From positions 1-14,619 of the forward strand of contig NZ_BAABDL010000016.1 of NCBI RefSeq assembly GCF_039539605.1: DNA of 14,619 nt. The letters are read 5' to 3'. Positions 1 to 6,687 of the stretch are shown here, in pieces. The notes under the pieces are model-generated. The model did no database searches and was not told the DNA's origin. It saw only the letters and a program-made list of their open reading frames with translations. The first letter of the stretch is position 1, and the number at the start of each line of letters is the position of its first letter. This DNA comes from Amphibacillus indicireducens. Lineage in GTDB: Bacteria > Bacillota > Bacilli > Bacillales > Amphibacillaceae. Position numbers and translations under genes: made by a program.

Positions 1-156
<156 letters not shown>

Positions 157-278
157 TTGATTGAGTTGAATTCACTCGTTCTTGAAGCACTAGCTTCTGT
201 TTACTTCTTTTCTTAACTTCTTTGGTTGTTTGGATTCAGTTTTCAAAGATCAATCGTTGCCGCTCATTTTTAGCGACG
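157..278 (-). other. rRNA operon leader transcript
   Basis: This is the untranslated leader between the inferred P2 start (about 278) and the mature 16S 5' end. It holds boxA next to the promoter, then a purine-rich stretch, then a small hairpin (GAAGC/GCTTC around 184-197). The segment next to 16S should pair with sequence beyond the 3' end of 16S to form the RNase III processing stem, but the partner is outside the window. No tRNA or open reading frame is seen here. Confidence 0.7.
238..252 (-). promoter_or_regulatory. boxA antitermination element of the rrn leader
   Basis: The minus strand reads TGATCTTTGAAAACT, which closely matches the Bacillus rrn boxA consensus (TGYTCTTTGAAAA). BoxA is the site where NusB/NusE-type factors load for rRNA antitermination. 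Its position, about 30 bases downstream of the P2 -10 element and within the leader, is the expected one. Confidence 0.8.
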
Positions 279-284
279 AGATAT

Positions 285-313
285 AATATACCACGTTATC
301 AAAATGGCGTCAA
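285..313 (-). promoter_or_regulatory. rrn promoter P2 (SigA type)
   Basis: On the minus strand, -35 TTGACG (308-313) and -10 TATATT (285-290) are separated by exactly 17 bases. Transcription should start near 278, just ahead of boxA. This is the 16S-proximal member of a tandem pair, as in Bacillus rrn operons. Confidence 0.85.
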
Positions 314-392
314 TACTTTTTTTGAAAAAATATTTTTTTGTTGAAAGTTGAAGACTAAGTTCTTTCTTGACGTCATTTAGACAACAAAAATC

Positions 393-450
393 AATATAGC
401 ACATTCAGAGATTTGTTGCAATACTTTTTTGCAATCATAAGTGTTTCTTT
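393..450 (-). promoter_or_regulatory. rrn promoter P1 (SigA type) with A/T-rich upstream element
   Basis: On the minus strand, -35 TTGCAA (416-421) and -10 TATATT (393-398) are separated by 17 bases. The 422-450 stretch immediately upstream is very rich in A and T and could act as an UP element. The two -10 boxes of P1 and P2 are 108 bases apart and have the same TATATT sequence. The -35 lies only about 30 bases downstream of the stop codon of the small gene at 452-667. Confidence 0.75.
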
Positions 451-451
451 T

Positions 452-667
452 TTAAAATTTGTAGTTCATAATGTATTTCTGTACTTCTTGATCTGTTGCC
501 ACACGTCGGAATAATTGAAATAACGTTTGATAGCGATTGTACATTGCTCGTTTAACAACCACATCAATCCGTGTATCTTCCATATCAAATATCAATTCAT
601 CCATTTCTTTCTTGATCATATACTCAAGCTCTCTCAACTCTTTTTCATTAACGATCATCCCAATCAT
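452..667 (-). CDS. Small conserved-looking hypothetical protein upstream of the rrn operon
   Basis: I do not assign a function. The product is about 71 residues, charged and helix-prone. It has an acidic/basic amphipathic N-terminal half (NEKELRELEYMIKKEMDEL), a central TRIDVVVKRAMYNRYQTL segment and a C-terminal FRRVATDQEVQKYI segment. It has no signal peptide, membrane segment or cysteine. Small proteins of this flavour occur next to rrn operons in other Bacillaceae in my recollection, but I could not verify that. The frame has several possible starts: GTG at 676, ATG at 673, 667 and 658. I chose the ATG at 667 because a weak AGAG Shine-Dalgarno sequence sits eight bases ahead of it. The gene is co-oriented with the rRNA genes, and no terminator is visible between its stop and rrn P1. 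The opposite-strand frame at 527-778 is unlikely to be real. Confidence 0.7.
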   Translation of the reverse strand: MIGMIVNEKELRELEYMIKKEMDELIFDMEDTRIDVVVKRAMYNRYQTLFQLFRRVATDQEVQKYIMNYKF

Positions 668-772
668 AATCATCACTCTTTTCTCACTTTAGCTAAATTT
701 AGCAACTTTTATTTTCTCTACTTATTATGTTCCCAATCTACCGAAAAGAAAACCATCATCACGCTTTTTTAT

Positions 773-802
773 TCATAATCTAGCGTTGGACATGCATAAG
801 CT
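773..802 (+). promoter_or_regulatory. Candidate SigE-type promoter of pdaB
   Basis: The sequence TCATAAT (773-779), a 15-base spacer and CATAAGCT (795-802) resemble the SigE -35 and -10 elements (about TCATATT and CATACAMT), with two mismatches in the -10. The predicted start near 810 would leave a leader of about 25 bases to pdaB. In B. subtilis pdaB is expressed during sporulation, which fits. The match is only partial. Confidence 0.35.
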
Positions 803-834
803 AAAGTAATCTTACTTATTAAAGGGGTTATGTC

Positions 835-1596
835 ATGTCTTTCTTTATTACGATAAAACTAAAACAATTAAAAAAGCTAGGTTACCTTCTCGGTTTTGGC
901 ATTATGGTTGTTACTCTGATTGTGATTAGTAACAACCTCGATTCAGCCGTATTTTCTTCAACAGAAAAACCAAGCGCTTTAATGAAGGGAGATGAAAATA
1001 ATCGTGCCATTAGTTTAACGTTTAATCTGACTTGGGGCGATCAAATGCTTGAACCTATTCTGGATCAATTAGAGACAGAGAGTGTGTCAGCAACTTTCTT
1101 TTTGTTAGGCGAATGGGCTGAGCATCATCCGCATCTTGTGGATTTAATCGTTGATCGTGGTCATGAGATTGGGATGCTTGGCTATCGCTATAAAAGTTAT
1201 TTAAAACAGACGATTAATGATGTTCAAAATGACCTTTATCGAGCGAAGGATACATTCACTAAGCTAGGTTATCCTGATTTAACGTTAATTCGAACACCTA
1301 GCGGACACTTTGATCAAGACATCTTATCAACAGCGGTTAATCAAGGCTATCAAGTCATTGACTGGCGTGTTGATGCTGATGATTGGAAAACACCTGGAGT
1401 TAATCAGATTGTCGAACAAGTTATAACTAATACATCTAATGGAGATATCATTTTAATGCATGCATCTGATTCTGCTACACAAACGAAAGAGGCGCTAGAA
1501 ACAATCATTCCTCACTTAAAAGAAAAAGGTTATTCATTTGTCACGATCTCTGAGTTAATTAGCCAAGCACAAATCGACACAAATTCAATTGAGTAA
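835..1596 (+). CDS. pdaB: PdaB-type polysaccharide deacetylase-like sporulation protein
   Basis: This NodB-fold protein of the PdaB family has 253 residues, close to the usual length. PdaB is needed for spore integrity in B. subtilis, and its enzymatic activity is uncertain. One N-terminal membrane segment or uncleaved signal lies at about residues 15-33, so the catalytic domain (about 57-245) should sit outside the membrane. Recognisable signatures are LTFNLTWGD (61-69), ATFFLLGEWAEHHP (86-99), HEIG (110-113), RTPSG (153-157), DWRVDADDW (176-184) and the C-terminal LMHASDSATQT (207-217). Several catalytic positions differ from canonical NodB enzymes: N64 stands where the TFDDG motif has its first Asp, and the His-x3-His metal motif is absent (MLGYRYK after HEIG). 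The start follows AAAGGGG at 821-827 with a seven-base gap. gerD follows 71 bases downstream on the same strand. Confidence 0.93.
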   Translation: MSFFITIKLKQLKKLGYLLGFGIMVVTLIVISNNLDSAVFSSTEKPSALMKGDENNRAISLTFNLTWGDQMLEPILDQLETESVSATFFLLGEWAEHHPHLVDLIVDRGHEIGMLGYRYKSYLKQTINDVQNDLYRAKDTFTKLGYPDLTLIRTPSGHFDQDILSTAVNQGYQVIDWRVDADDWKTPGVNQIVEQVITNTSNGDIILMHASDSATQTKEALETIIPHLKEKGYSFVTISELISQAQIDTNSIE

Positions 1597-1602
1597 ATTA
1601 AC

Positions 1603-1632
1603 ACATATTTATTGATAAAACTTCTCATATTA
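1603..1632 (+). promoter_or_regulatory. Candidate SigG-type promoter of gerD
   Basis: ACATA (1603-1607), an 18-base spacer and CATATTA (1626-1632) resemble the forespore SigG pattern (about GMATR, 17-18 bases, CATAMTA), with one mismatch in each box. The start would be near 1640, about 28 bases before the gerD ATG. SigG control of gerD is known in B. subtilis. The assignment here rests on sequence similarity alone. Confidence 0.4.
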
Positions 1633-1667
1633 AGATTATCAATTTTATTTGAGGAGAGATCAACCAA

Positions 1668-2285
1668 ATGCGAAAAGGTATCCTTTTATCTATCTTATTC
1701 ATAACTACTTTATTGATCGGTTGTAACACAAATAGCACTCAATCTCAAAGCCCTGATTATGAGACAACAAAAAAAATGGTGACGGATATTATGAAGTCTG
1801 AAGATGGAAAAAAAGCCATCGTTGAAGTAATCGCAGAGGATTCTGCACAACAATTGTATATCATTGAAGATGAGACAGTCAAAACAGCAATAGAAGAGGC
1901 ATTAACTTCTGATCAGGGCAAGGAATTTTGGTCAAAAATGTTTACCGATCATGAATTTGTCAAGGCATTTTCAGAGGCAATGATCAGCCAACAAGAAGAT
2001 GTCTTCAAGCGGTTAATGGCTGATGCAAGTTATCAAGAGAAGATGCTTGAGCTTTTTTCAAATCCTGAATTTGGTCAGATTGTTCAGTCTCAGTTAAAGA
2101 GCCAACAATTTAAAGGTCATTTAGAAGAAAGCATCCAACAAACGTTAGAGTCTCCATTATTTCAAGCGACCGTCACTGAGATCGTCATCCAACACGCTAA
2201 AAAAATTGTCAGTGAAGATAGTGGCGAAAGTGAGTCAGGTCAAGGATCGGATCAGAGTGGATCGAGTGGTGGCTCAAGTAATTAA
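1668..2285 (+). CDS. gerD: Spore germination lipoprotein GerD
   Basis: GerD is an inner spore membrane lipoprotein that clusters the nutrient germinant receptors into the germinosome. The product has 205 residues, the usual size. It starts with a lipoprotein signal peptide (MRKGILLSILFITTLLIGC) whose lipobox LIGC puts the lipidated cysteine at residue 19. The family signature PDYETTKKMVTDIMKSEDGKKA follows at about 29-50. After that comes a wholly helical body with repeated Gln/Glu-rich segments, then a Gly/Ser-rich tail (from about 183) typical of GerD proteins. The ATG is preceded by GAGGAGAG at 1651-1658 with a nine-base gap. It lies downstream of pdaB and ends in a hairpin terminator shared with the convergent salA. 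kbaA, which lies between gerD and pdaB in B. subtilis, is absent. Confidence 0.95.
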   Translation: MRKGILLSILFITTLLIGCNTNSTQSQSPDYETTKKMVTDIMKSEDGKKAIVEVIAEDSAQQLYIIEDETVKTAIEEALTSDQGKEFWSKMFTDHEFVKAFSEAMISQQEDVFKRLMADASYQEKMLELFSNPEFGQIVQSQLKSQQFKGHLEESIQQTLESPLFQATVTEIVIQHAKKIVSEDSGESESGQGSDQSGSSGGSSN

Positions 2286-2287
2286 AC

Positions 2288-2333
2288 AGACCACCCGAGC
2301 AGATCAGAAAATCTCCGTTTGGGGTGGTCTTTG
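2288..2333 (+). terminator. Terminator between gerD and salA, probably bidirectional
   Basis: A perfect nine-base-pair stem, AGACCACCC (2288-2296) with GGGTGGTCT (2322-2330), is followed by a short T run. The 25-base loop holds a small inner stem (AGAT/ATCT). The minus strand also leaves the stem into a T-rich sequence, so it may serve both convergent genes. Confidence 0.75.
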
Positions 2334-2349
2334 ATAAATAATTAATAAC

Positions 2350-3384
2350 TTAGTCTCGATCTAAAATAAATTGAGCAACTTGTAAATAAATTTGACCGAT
2401 TGGATCGATCTCCTCATAAATTGAGCTCCCTTGCTTTGATGGTTGTCCTAATGGGATTTGGGCAATAAGTGGTGCTTGGAGTTCGTCTGCAAGTTTTTCA
2501 CCACCGCCTTGGCCAAAAACGTACTCTTTTTCACCAGTTAGCTGACTTTGGAAGTAGGACATGTTCTCAATCACACCGATAATTTCATGATTCGTATTAA
2601 TCGCCATTTTACCAGCTCTTGATGCTACGAAAGCGGCTGTAGAATGAGGTGTCGTTACAATCAACTCTTTCGAAGATGGAATCATTTGATGCACGGACAA
2701 TGCCATATCTCCTGTCCCTGGTGGCAAATCTAACAATAAGTAATCAAGTTCATCCCATTCAACTTCGACAAAAAAACTTCGGAGCATTTTTCCTAAACGA
2801 GGACCACGCCAAATAACTGGTTCATTATCTTCGACGAAAAAGCCCATTGACATGACTTGAACTCCTTTTGCTGTAACAGGAATGATCCGATTTCCTTTTA
2901 ATGTTGGTCGATCAGTAATTCCCATCATATCAGGGACACTAAACCCATAGATATCTGCATCAACGATCCCGACTTTTTTTCCCAAACGAGCTAAAGCTAC
3001 CGCAACGTTAACTGTGACTGTTGATTTACCAACACCACCTTTACCACTCGCAATAGCAATGAATTTTGTCTTTCCGTTATCAGTTAATAATGATGGCGGT
3101 TCAGATTTAGCTTGATTTAAGCGGGCGAGTTCTGCTTCAGTAAAGGCTTCAAATTGGATCGCAATTGACTCAACCCCGACACGATTAAACTTATTGACAA
3201 TCTCCGCTTCAATTTCAGTTTGCTCAGGTGTGTTAATCTTCCCAATTGCTATTGTTAAGCCGACGTGATCCGTGCCCTTTTCTGCTTGAATCGCTCTGAC
3301 ACCGTTCGTCTCAGCTAAGGTTTTATTTAAGGTTCGATCAGTAATCGATTTAAGTAGCGCCATGACTTGTTGTTTGTTTAACAC
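2350..3384 (-). CDS. salA: SalA, Mrp/NBP35-family P-loop ATPase
   Basis: This is a Mrp-type ATPase of 344 residues. An N-terminal MIP18/DUF59-like domain (about 5-85) is followed by a P-loop domain with the deviant Walker A SGKGGVGKS (113-121), then DADIYG, a Walker B-like LLLDLPPGTGD segment and the VIENMSYF region. In B. subtilis, SalA (YbaL) is an ATP-dependent DNA-binding regulator that represses scoC. Context next to cwlD and gerD supports orthology with SalA. I see no cysteine anywhere in the protein, so the CxxC iron-sulfur ligand pair of classical Mrp/ApbC carriers is missing. The start codon is GTG at 3384, ten bases after GAGGAG. A later ATG at codon 8 lacks a ribosome binding site. 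It follows cwlD by 67 bases on the same strand. Confidence 0.93.
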   Translation of the reverse strand: MLNKQQVMALLKSITDRTLNKTLAETNGVRAIQAEKGTDHVGLTIAIGKINTPEQTEIEAEIVNKFNRVGVESIAIQFEAFTEAELARLNQAKSEPPSLLTDNGKTKFIAIASGKGGVGKSTVTVNVAVALARLGKKVGIVDADIYGFSVPDMMGITDRPTLKGNRIIPVTAKGVQVMSMGFFVEDNEPVIWRGPRLGKMLRSFFVEVEWDELDYLLLDLPPGTGDMALSVHQMIPSSKELIVTTPHSTAAFVASRAGKMAINTNHEIIGVIENMSYFQSQLTGEKEYVFGQGGGEKLADELQAPLIAQIPLGQPSKQGSSIYEEIDPIGQIYLQVAQFILDRD

Positions 3385-3418
3385 CGTTCAATCACTCCTC
3401 TTAAACAGTCTTAGGGCA

Positions 3419-3427
3419 AGTATATCA
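3419..3427 (-). promoter_or_regulatory. Candidate extended -10 promoter of salA
   Basis: The minus strand reads TGATATACT, a TATACT -10 box (3419-3424) with the extended TGN motif. The -35 region is weak. It lies in the 67-base gap between cwlD and salA, so salA may be transcribed both from here and by read-through from cwlD. Confidence 0.4.
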
Positions 3428-3451
3428 TATTTAATTTCCCCTTAAAAATGG

Positions 3452-4159
3452 TTAATTTTGTTCAGAGAAGTATTCTAGAACGCCTAAATAAATACTCGCT
3501 GCCATTTCATCTTGGTAACTCGCTTGCTTGAGGAGCTCACGTTCATCGGGATTTGATAGAAATCCAATTTCAACTAGGGCAGCTGGTCGATTGGCATGTT
3601 TCAAAACATAGACCCCATTAATAGCCAAAGCTTGGCGTGTTGTATTTTCAAGATTCGTTCTAATCTGAGCTTGGATCGTTTCAGCTAAAACTTGAGATTG
3701 CGGTTGATTCGGATGATAAAAAGTTTGCGCTCCTCTCCATTGTGTTGATGGTAAGGCATTTAAGTGAATCGTAATAAAAATATCGGGATCCTTCTCTTCC
3801 ATAAAAGCGACTCGATTTTTGATATCCTCAACTTTTCGTTGTGAAACGCTATTAGTCGAATCTTCTGCTAGATCACGGTCTGTCTCTCTTGTTAGATAGA
3901 CATTAGCACCAGACTGCTGTAAATAATCGCGAAGCTTATGACTAACAATTAAAGCAATCTCCTTTTCAAGCGTTTGATCGGCACCGACAGCTCCACCATC
4001 CATACCACCATGTCCTGGGTCGACCACGATGACTTTTCCCGTTAATGGGAGTGCTAAAGAATCGATCGAGTCCATCGCACCTTTAATCGGACCACTTATA
4101 TAATAGAGAATCATTAAAAATCCAATCAACCAAAACATGCTGATCAATCGCCTTACCAT
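3452..4159 (-). CDS. cwlD: CwlD, N-acetylmuramoyl-L-alanine amidase for spore cortex
   Basis: This Amidase_3 family zinc amidase acts during cortex formation, helping make muramic-delta-lactam. The product has about 235 residues. A hydrophobic N-terminal segment (SMFWLIGFLMILYYISG) anchors or exports it. The catalytic domain shows VVDPGHGGMDGGAVG with the first zinc His, LEKEIAL with the zinc Glu, ITIHLNALP with the second zinc His, and ALVEIGFLSNPDE with the catalytic Glu near the C-terminus. An upstream TTG at 4174 would add five residues. I prefer the ATG at 4159 because GGGGG lies eight bases ahead of it, and because a candidate -10 box at 4187-4195 would leave the TTG almost no leader. 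It probably forms an operon with salA. The gene upstream is yuxH, not ybaK as in B. subtilis. Confidence 0.93.
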   Translation of the reverse strand: MVRRLISMFWLIGFLMILYYISGPIKGAMDSIDSLALPLTGKVIVVDPGHGGMDGGAVGADQTLEKEIALIVSHKLRDYLQQSGANVYLTRETDRDLAEDSTNSVSQRKVEDIKNRVAFMEEKDPDIFITIHLNALPSTQWRGAQTFYHPNQPQSQVLAETIQAQIRTNLENTTRQALAINGVYVLKHANRPAALVEIGFLSNPDERELLKQASYQDEMAASIYLGVLEYFSEQN

Positions 4160-4186
4160 ACGCCAAACCCCCAATCATCATTACTT

Positions 4187-4195
4187 TACTATATG
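4187..4195 (-). promoter_or_regulatory. Candidate cwlD promoter -10 box (CATATAGTA)
   Basis: The minus strand reads CATATAGTA about 28 bases before the chosen ATG. It fits the mother-cell SigK-type pattern CATANNNTA and partly fits SigE (CATACAMT). It also contains TATAGT, a fair SigA -10. No convincing -35 of any class is seen. The same nine bases occur ahead of the yuzF-catalase genes. Confidence 0.35.
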
Positions 4196-4235
4196 GAATA
4201 GCTTGGCCAATTAGAACGATCGATTCAGTTTAAGT

Positions 4236-4277
4236 AAAAAAACTGAACCCCCAAATCATAATGGAGACTCAGTTTTT
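4236..4277 (-). terminator. Intrinsic terminator of the EAL-HDOD gene
   Basis: On the minus strand, AAAAACTGA (4269-4277) pairs over nine bases with TCAGTTTTT (4238-4246), ending in a run of seven T (4236-4242). The upstream arm lies inside the last codons of the gene. The loop can pair further (CTCC with GGGG). A second copy of the arm at 4224-4231 allows an alternative hairpin. Confidence 0.8.
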
Positions 4278-5506
4278 AAAATGTGTTGCACCCATTTTTG
4301 AGCATTTTGATAATCTTGATAGACGACTTCTTGATCAAGTTTCAATCGTACAATTAGATCATCTAATCGCTTCCAATTCACTTCTTCAAATGCAACAGCA
4401 AGTTGATAAATATCAGTTAATAACCCTGGTTGTTCTAATAGGGCTTGTTCAATTTGATAGTCCAATGATAATGAATTTAACAGTTTATCGATGGGCTGTA
4501 ATAAAATCGCTGGCAGTTGTGAAAAGTATCCGACTAAAAAAGCTTCTTGCTTTAAATCAGGAGCAACCTTTTCAGCAAGACTCTCGCACATTTTTGCCCG
4601 ATAATATGAGCTCTTGATGAGTGCACTTGTTCCATCGATATCCCGGCGTTGATAGTTTTCTCTTAAGGCCAAAATATAAAGCCATTTCTTAATTTCTTCT
4701 TGCCCTAACAACACAACCGCTTGATGAATCGAATATATACGAGTCATGCGGCGATAAAATGGTGAATTAATTAATTTTAATAATTTGTATGATAACGATA
4801 AATCCATTTGGATCAGATCAGCAACTTTAATCAAATCAAAATCTTTTTGGTCAATCTGTTGAATTAAACGCAAGTAAGTAAAATAATAGCTTGGGATTTC
4901 TACTGATTCCATCAATTTTGGGCGCATAAAGAAATAACCTTGGAAGTAATGATAACCGTCAGCCAATGCTTCTTTATACGTTTCATTCGTTTCAATTTTC
5001 TCAGCGAGAAGTCGTATGTGCGGGTATTTAGCACGTACTGTTCGGGCGAGTTTTTGTCGAATGAATCTCGAGCGAATTTGAAAAAAATCTACTTTGATAA
5101 AGGTTAAATAACGAATTAAATCGGCACTTTCCCACACCTCAAATAATTGGGAAGTAACATCATCAAGTGCCAAGCGATAACCTTGTCGAGCGAGCTTTTT
5201 AATTAGGGCAATGATTTCATCTGTTAATTCAACCGTTTCTAAAACTTCAATAATTAAATCGCCTGGATCAAATTGTTGAACGATGCCTTCTTTTAATAGG
5301 TTTTCTGTGAAATTGATGAAGACTGGGTAGTCGTCAGTTAATTGTTTGATGCCGATATTAAGAAATGCATTAACCATGACATCGATTGTAGCAAAGTCAC
5401 CGTCTAATTGTTCAACTGGGGCATCTCCTCGATAAAGCAGTTCATATGCAAATAGTTCTTTTTTTCGATTGAGAATAGGTTGCTTTGCCAGCATGATTTT
5501 CCCCAT
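4256..5506 (-). CDS. yuxH: EAL-HDOD cyclic-di-GMP phosphodiesterase (YuxH/PdeH-like)
   Basis: The 416-residue product joins an N-terminal EAL domain (about 1-200) to a C-terminal HDOD domain (about 205-405), the architecture of B. subtilis YuxH (PdeH, about 409 residues). EAL enzymes hydrolyse cyclic-di-GMP to pGpG. The catalytic and metal positions I can map are all occupied: E22 (in YELLYRG, replacing the literal EAL), N65 (INFTEN), E87 (IIEVLE), D115-D116 (LALDD), K138 (FIKVD), E169 (LLAEKIE) and Q189 (YFQGY). So it could be active, although loop 6 reads DDVTSQ rather than DDFGTG. HDOD domains are thought to bind partners and lack HD-hydrolase activity. The ATG follows AGAGGTG. It has its own promoter (leader about 110 bases) and its own terminator, so it is probably transcribed alone. 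Confidence 0.9.
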   Translation of the reverse strand: MGKIMLAKQPILNRKKELFAYELLYRGDAPVEQLDGDFATIDVMVNAFLNIGIKQLTDDYPVFINFTENLLKEGIVQQFDPGDLIIEVLETVELTDEIIALIKKLARQGYRLALDDVTSQLFEVWESADLIRYLTFIKVDFFQIRSRFIRQKLARTVRAKYPHIRLLAEKIETNETYKEALADGYHYFQGYFFMRPKLMESVEIPSYYFTYLRLIQQIDQKDFDLIKVADLIQMDLSLSYKLLKLINSPFYRRMTRIYSIHQAVVLLGQEEIKKWLYILALRENYQRRDIDGTSALIKSSYYRAKMCESLAEKVAPDLKQEAFLVGYFSQLPAILLQPIDKLLNSLSLDYQIEQALLEQPGLLTDIYQLAVAFEEVNWKRLDDLIVRLKLDQEVVYQDYQNAQKWVQHILKTESPL

Positions 5507-5624
5507 TTTTACACCTCTATTCCTATAATAATCTCCCGCACCACTTGTTTAATGGTTCAGCAGATTTAACTTTCCATTGCTCATTTGTCTAGTTTTAATT
5601 GTAAATTAATCGCTATTTATTCTT

Positions 5625-5653
5625 ATTATCGACTAAACTTGGTGATATGTAAA
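5625..5653 (-). promoter_or_regulatory. SigA-type promoter of the EAL-HDOD gene
   Basis: On the minus strand, -35 TTTACA (5648-5653) and -10 GATAAT (5625-5630) are separated by 17 bases, and each matches consensus at five of six positions. Transcription would start near 5617, leaving an unusually long leader of about 110 bases before the ATG at 5506. I recognise no riboswitch in that leader. Confidence 0.6.
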
Positions 5654-5675
5654 CTATCTTCAGGTAAGCTAAGAA

Positions 5676-5729
5676 CAAAAAATAAACACCTCCTAAGTCG
5701 CATCTAAGTTAAACGACTTTACGAGGTGT
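5676..5729 (-). terminator. Intrinsic terminator of the manganese catalase gene
   Basis: ACACCTC (5686-5692) pairs with GAGGTGT (5723-5729), and AAGTCG (5695-5700) pairs with CGACTT (5714-5719), forming a long interrupted hairpin. On the minus strand the stem exits into TTTATTTTTT. It lies about 30 bases after the catalase stop codon. Confidence 0.8.
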
Positions 5730-5757
5730 ATTAGCATCAGGTCATAAAGACTAAGAT

Positions 5758-6648
5758 TTATAAATGACTTTTTAATCGTTTTAAAATACGTTGATAATCG
5801 TCTAAATCAATACCTGGCGCAAATTGCTCTGGCAGTTCTGGAAAATCAGGAACTGGAGCACCCTCAGGCATTCCATCAATTACCTTTAACTGTTCACCTG
5901 TTTCAGGATTGCGCCCTTTCCAAATTTGATTAATATCCCGATAATCTGACTCACCCCATGTATATAGCACGTTATATAAACCTTGATCCATAAATTTCTT
6001 AGCGTGATCAAATTTATTGTTATCCAAGCTCGGCACAGGGAGCATCTTACCAATTTCAACGCCTGTAGCTATTTCAATTGCCTTTGCATAAGCAATAACG
6101 TGTGTCCCACCTCTAACGAGTAAGTAGCCTATCATTTCTAGGGCGGTTGGGTGTGTCGTCATTTCGTAGACCCTCATTTTATGGGTTCTTGCTCCAATTT
6201 CCAATAAATAATTAGCAAGCAGATCTTCAACAAGTACACCTGAATTATTAACATACTCACCAGTCCAAGGTCTCCCCATTCCATCGCCTGGATAGGCCGT
6301 TTGTGGGGTTGTTGTGAAGTGTAGAGAATAACGTGCATCTTTGCCATTTTGTAGTGGGGCACTATCGGGATCACCAGGAACAGTATTTCCTATCGACAGC
6401 AGATTAATTGCATTTGCAACCAACTCAACGTGACCAAATTCCTCAGCGGTAATACTAGCAATTAAATTATAAAAAGGTCTAAACTTCTTTTTAGCACGGA
6501 AATTAAACGATTGATACATGTAATTATTTAACGTAGACATTTCCCCAAATTTTCCACCCATTAATTCTTGAACTGCTGCGGCAGCATTCATATCACCATG
6601 CTCTGGATAAGGCAGTTCAATCGCAATCCGATTCACACGCTTCATCAT
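5758..6648 (-). CDS. Manganese (non-haem) catalase
   Basis: This di-manganese catalase disproportionates hydrogen peroxide in the cytoplasm or spore coat. The 296-residue, ferritin-like product has all five metal ligands in the expected pattern: E36 (KFGEMSTL), E70 and H73 (AEEFGH, ExxH), a Glu in LLANYLLEIGAR and a His in RGGTHVIAYAKA. The last two are 33 residues apart, as in the Lactobacillus plantarum enzyme. The family includes B. subtilis YdbD and the coat protein CotJC, and I cannot tell which is the closer relative. The C-terminus lacks any obvious transit signal. Two adjacent ATG codons follow GGAGG by ten and thirteen bases. The yuzF-like gene ends 39 bases upstream on the same strand with no terminator between them, so the two are probably co-transcribed. 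Confidence 0.93.
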   Translation of the reverse strand: MMKRVNRIAIELPYPEHGDMNAAAAVQELMGGKFGEMSTLNNYMYQSFNFRAKKKFRPFYNLIASITAEEFGHVELVANAINLLSIGNTVPGDPDSAPLQNGKDARYSLHFTTTPQTAYPGDGMGRPWTGEYVNNSGVLVEDLLANYLLEIGARTHKMRVYEMTTHPTALEMIGYLLVRGGTHVIAYAKAIEIATGVEIGKMLPVPSLDNNKFDHAKKFMDQGLYNVLYTWGESDYRDINQIWKGRNPETGEQLKVIDGMPEGAPVPDFPELPEQFAPGIDLDDYQRILKRLKSHL

Positions 6649-6687
6649 AAGCTTTACGCCTCCATCGCTAAATAATAGCTGTTAATA

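Noticed and set aside
367..398. Plus-strand TTGACG at 367-372 as a -35 for a divergent promoter
   Set aside because: No -10 box lies at 16-18 bases downstream; the AATATA at 393-398 is the complement of the rrn P1 -10.
527..778. Plus-strand open frame of 83 codons opposite the small gene upstream of rrn
   Set aside because: No ribosome binding site, a low-complexity His/Phe/Asn-rich translation, and complete overlap with the better-looking minus-strand frame.
4261..4617. Plus-strand open frame of 118 codons
   Set aside because: It lies antisense inside the 3' part of the EAL-HDOD gene, its ATG falls within the terminator, and its translation shows no recognisable domain.
5507..5617. Riboswitch in the long leader of the EAL-HDOD gene
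   Set aside because: I could not find the conserved core of a cyclic-di-GMP (GEMM) or other known riboswitch, and the leader has no terminator-like hairpin.
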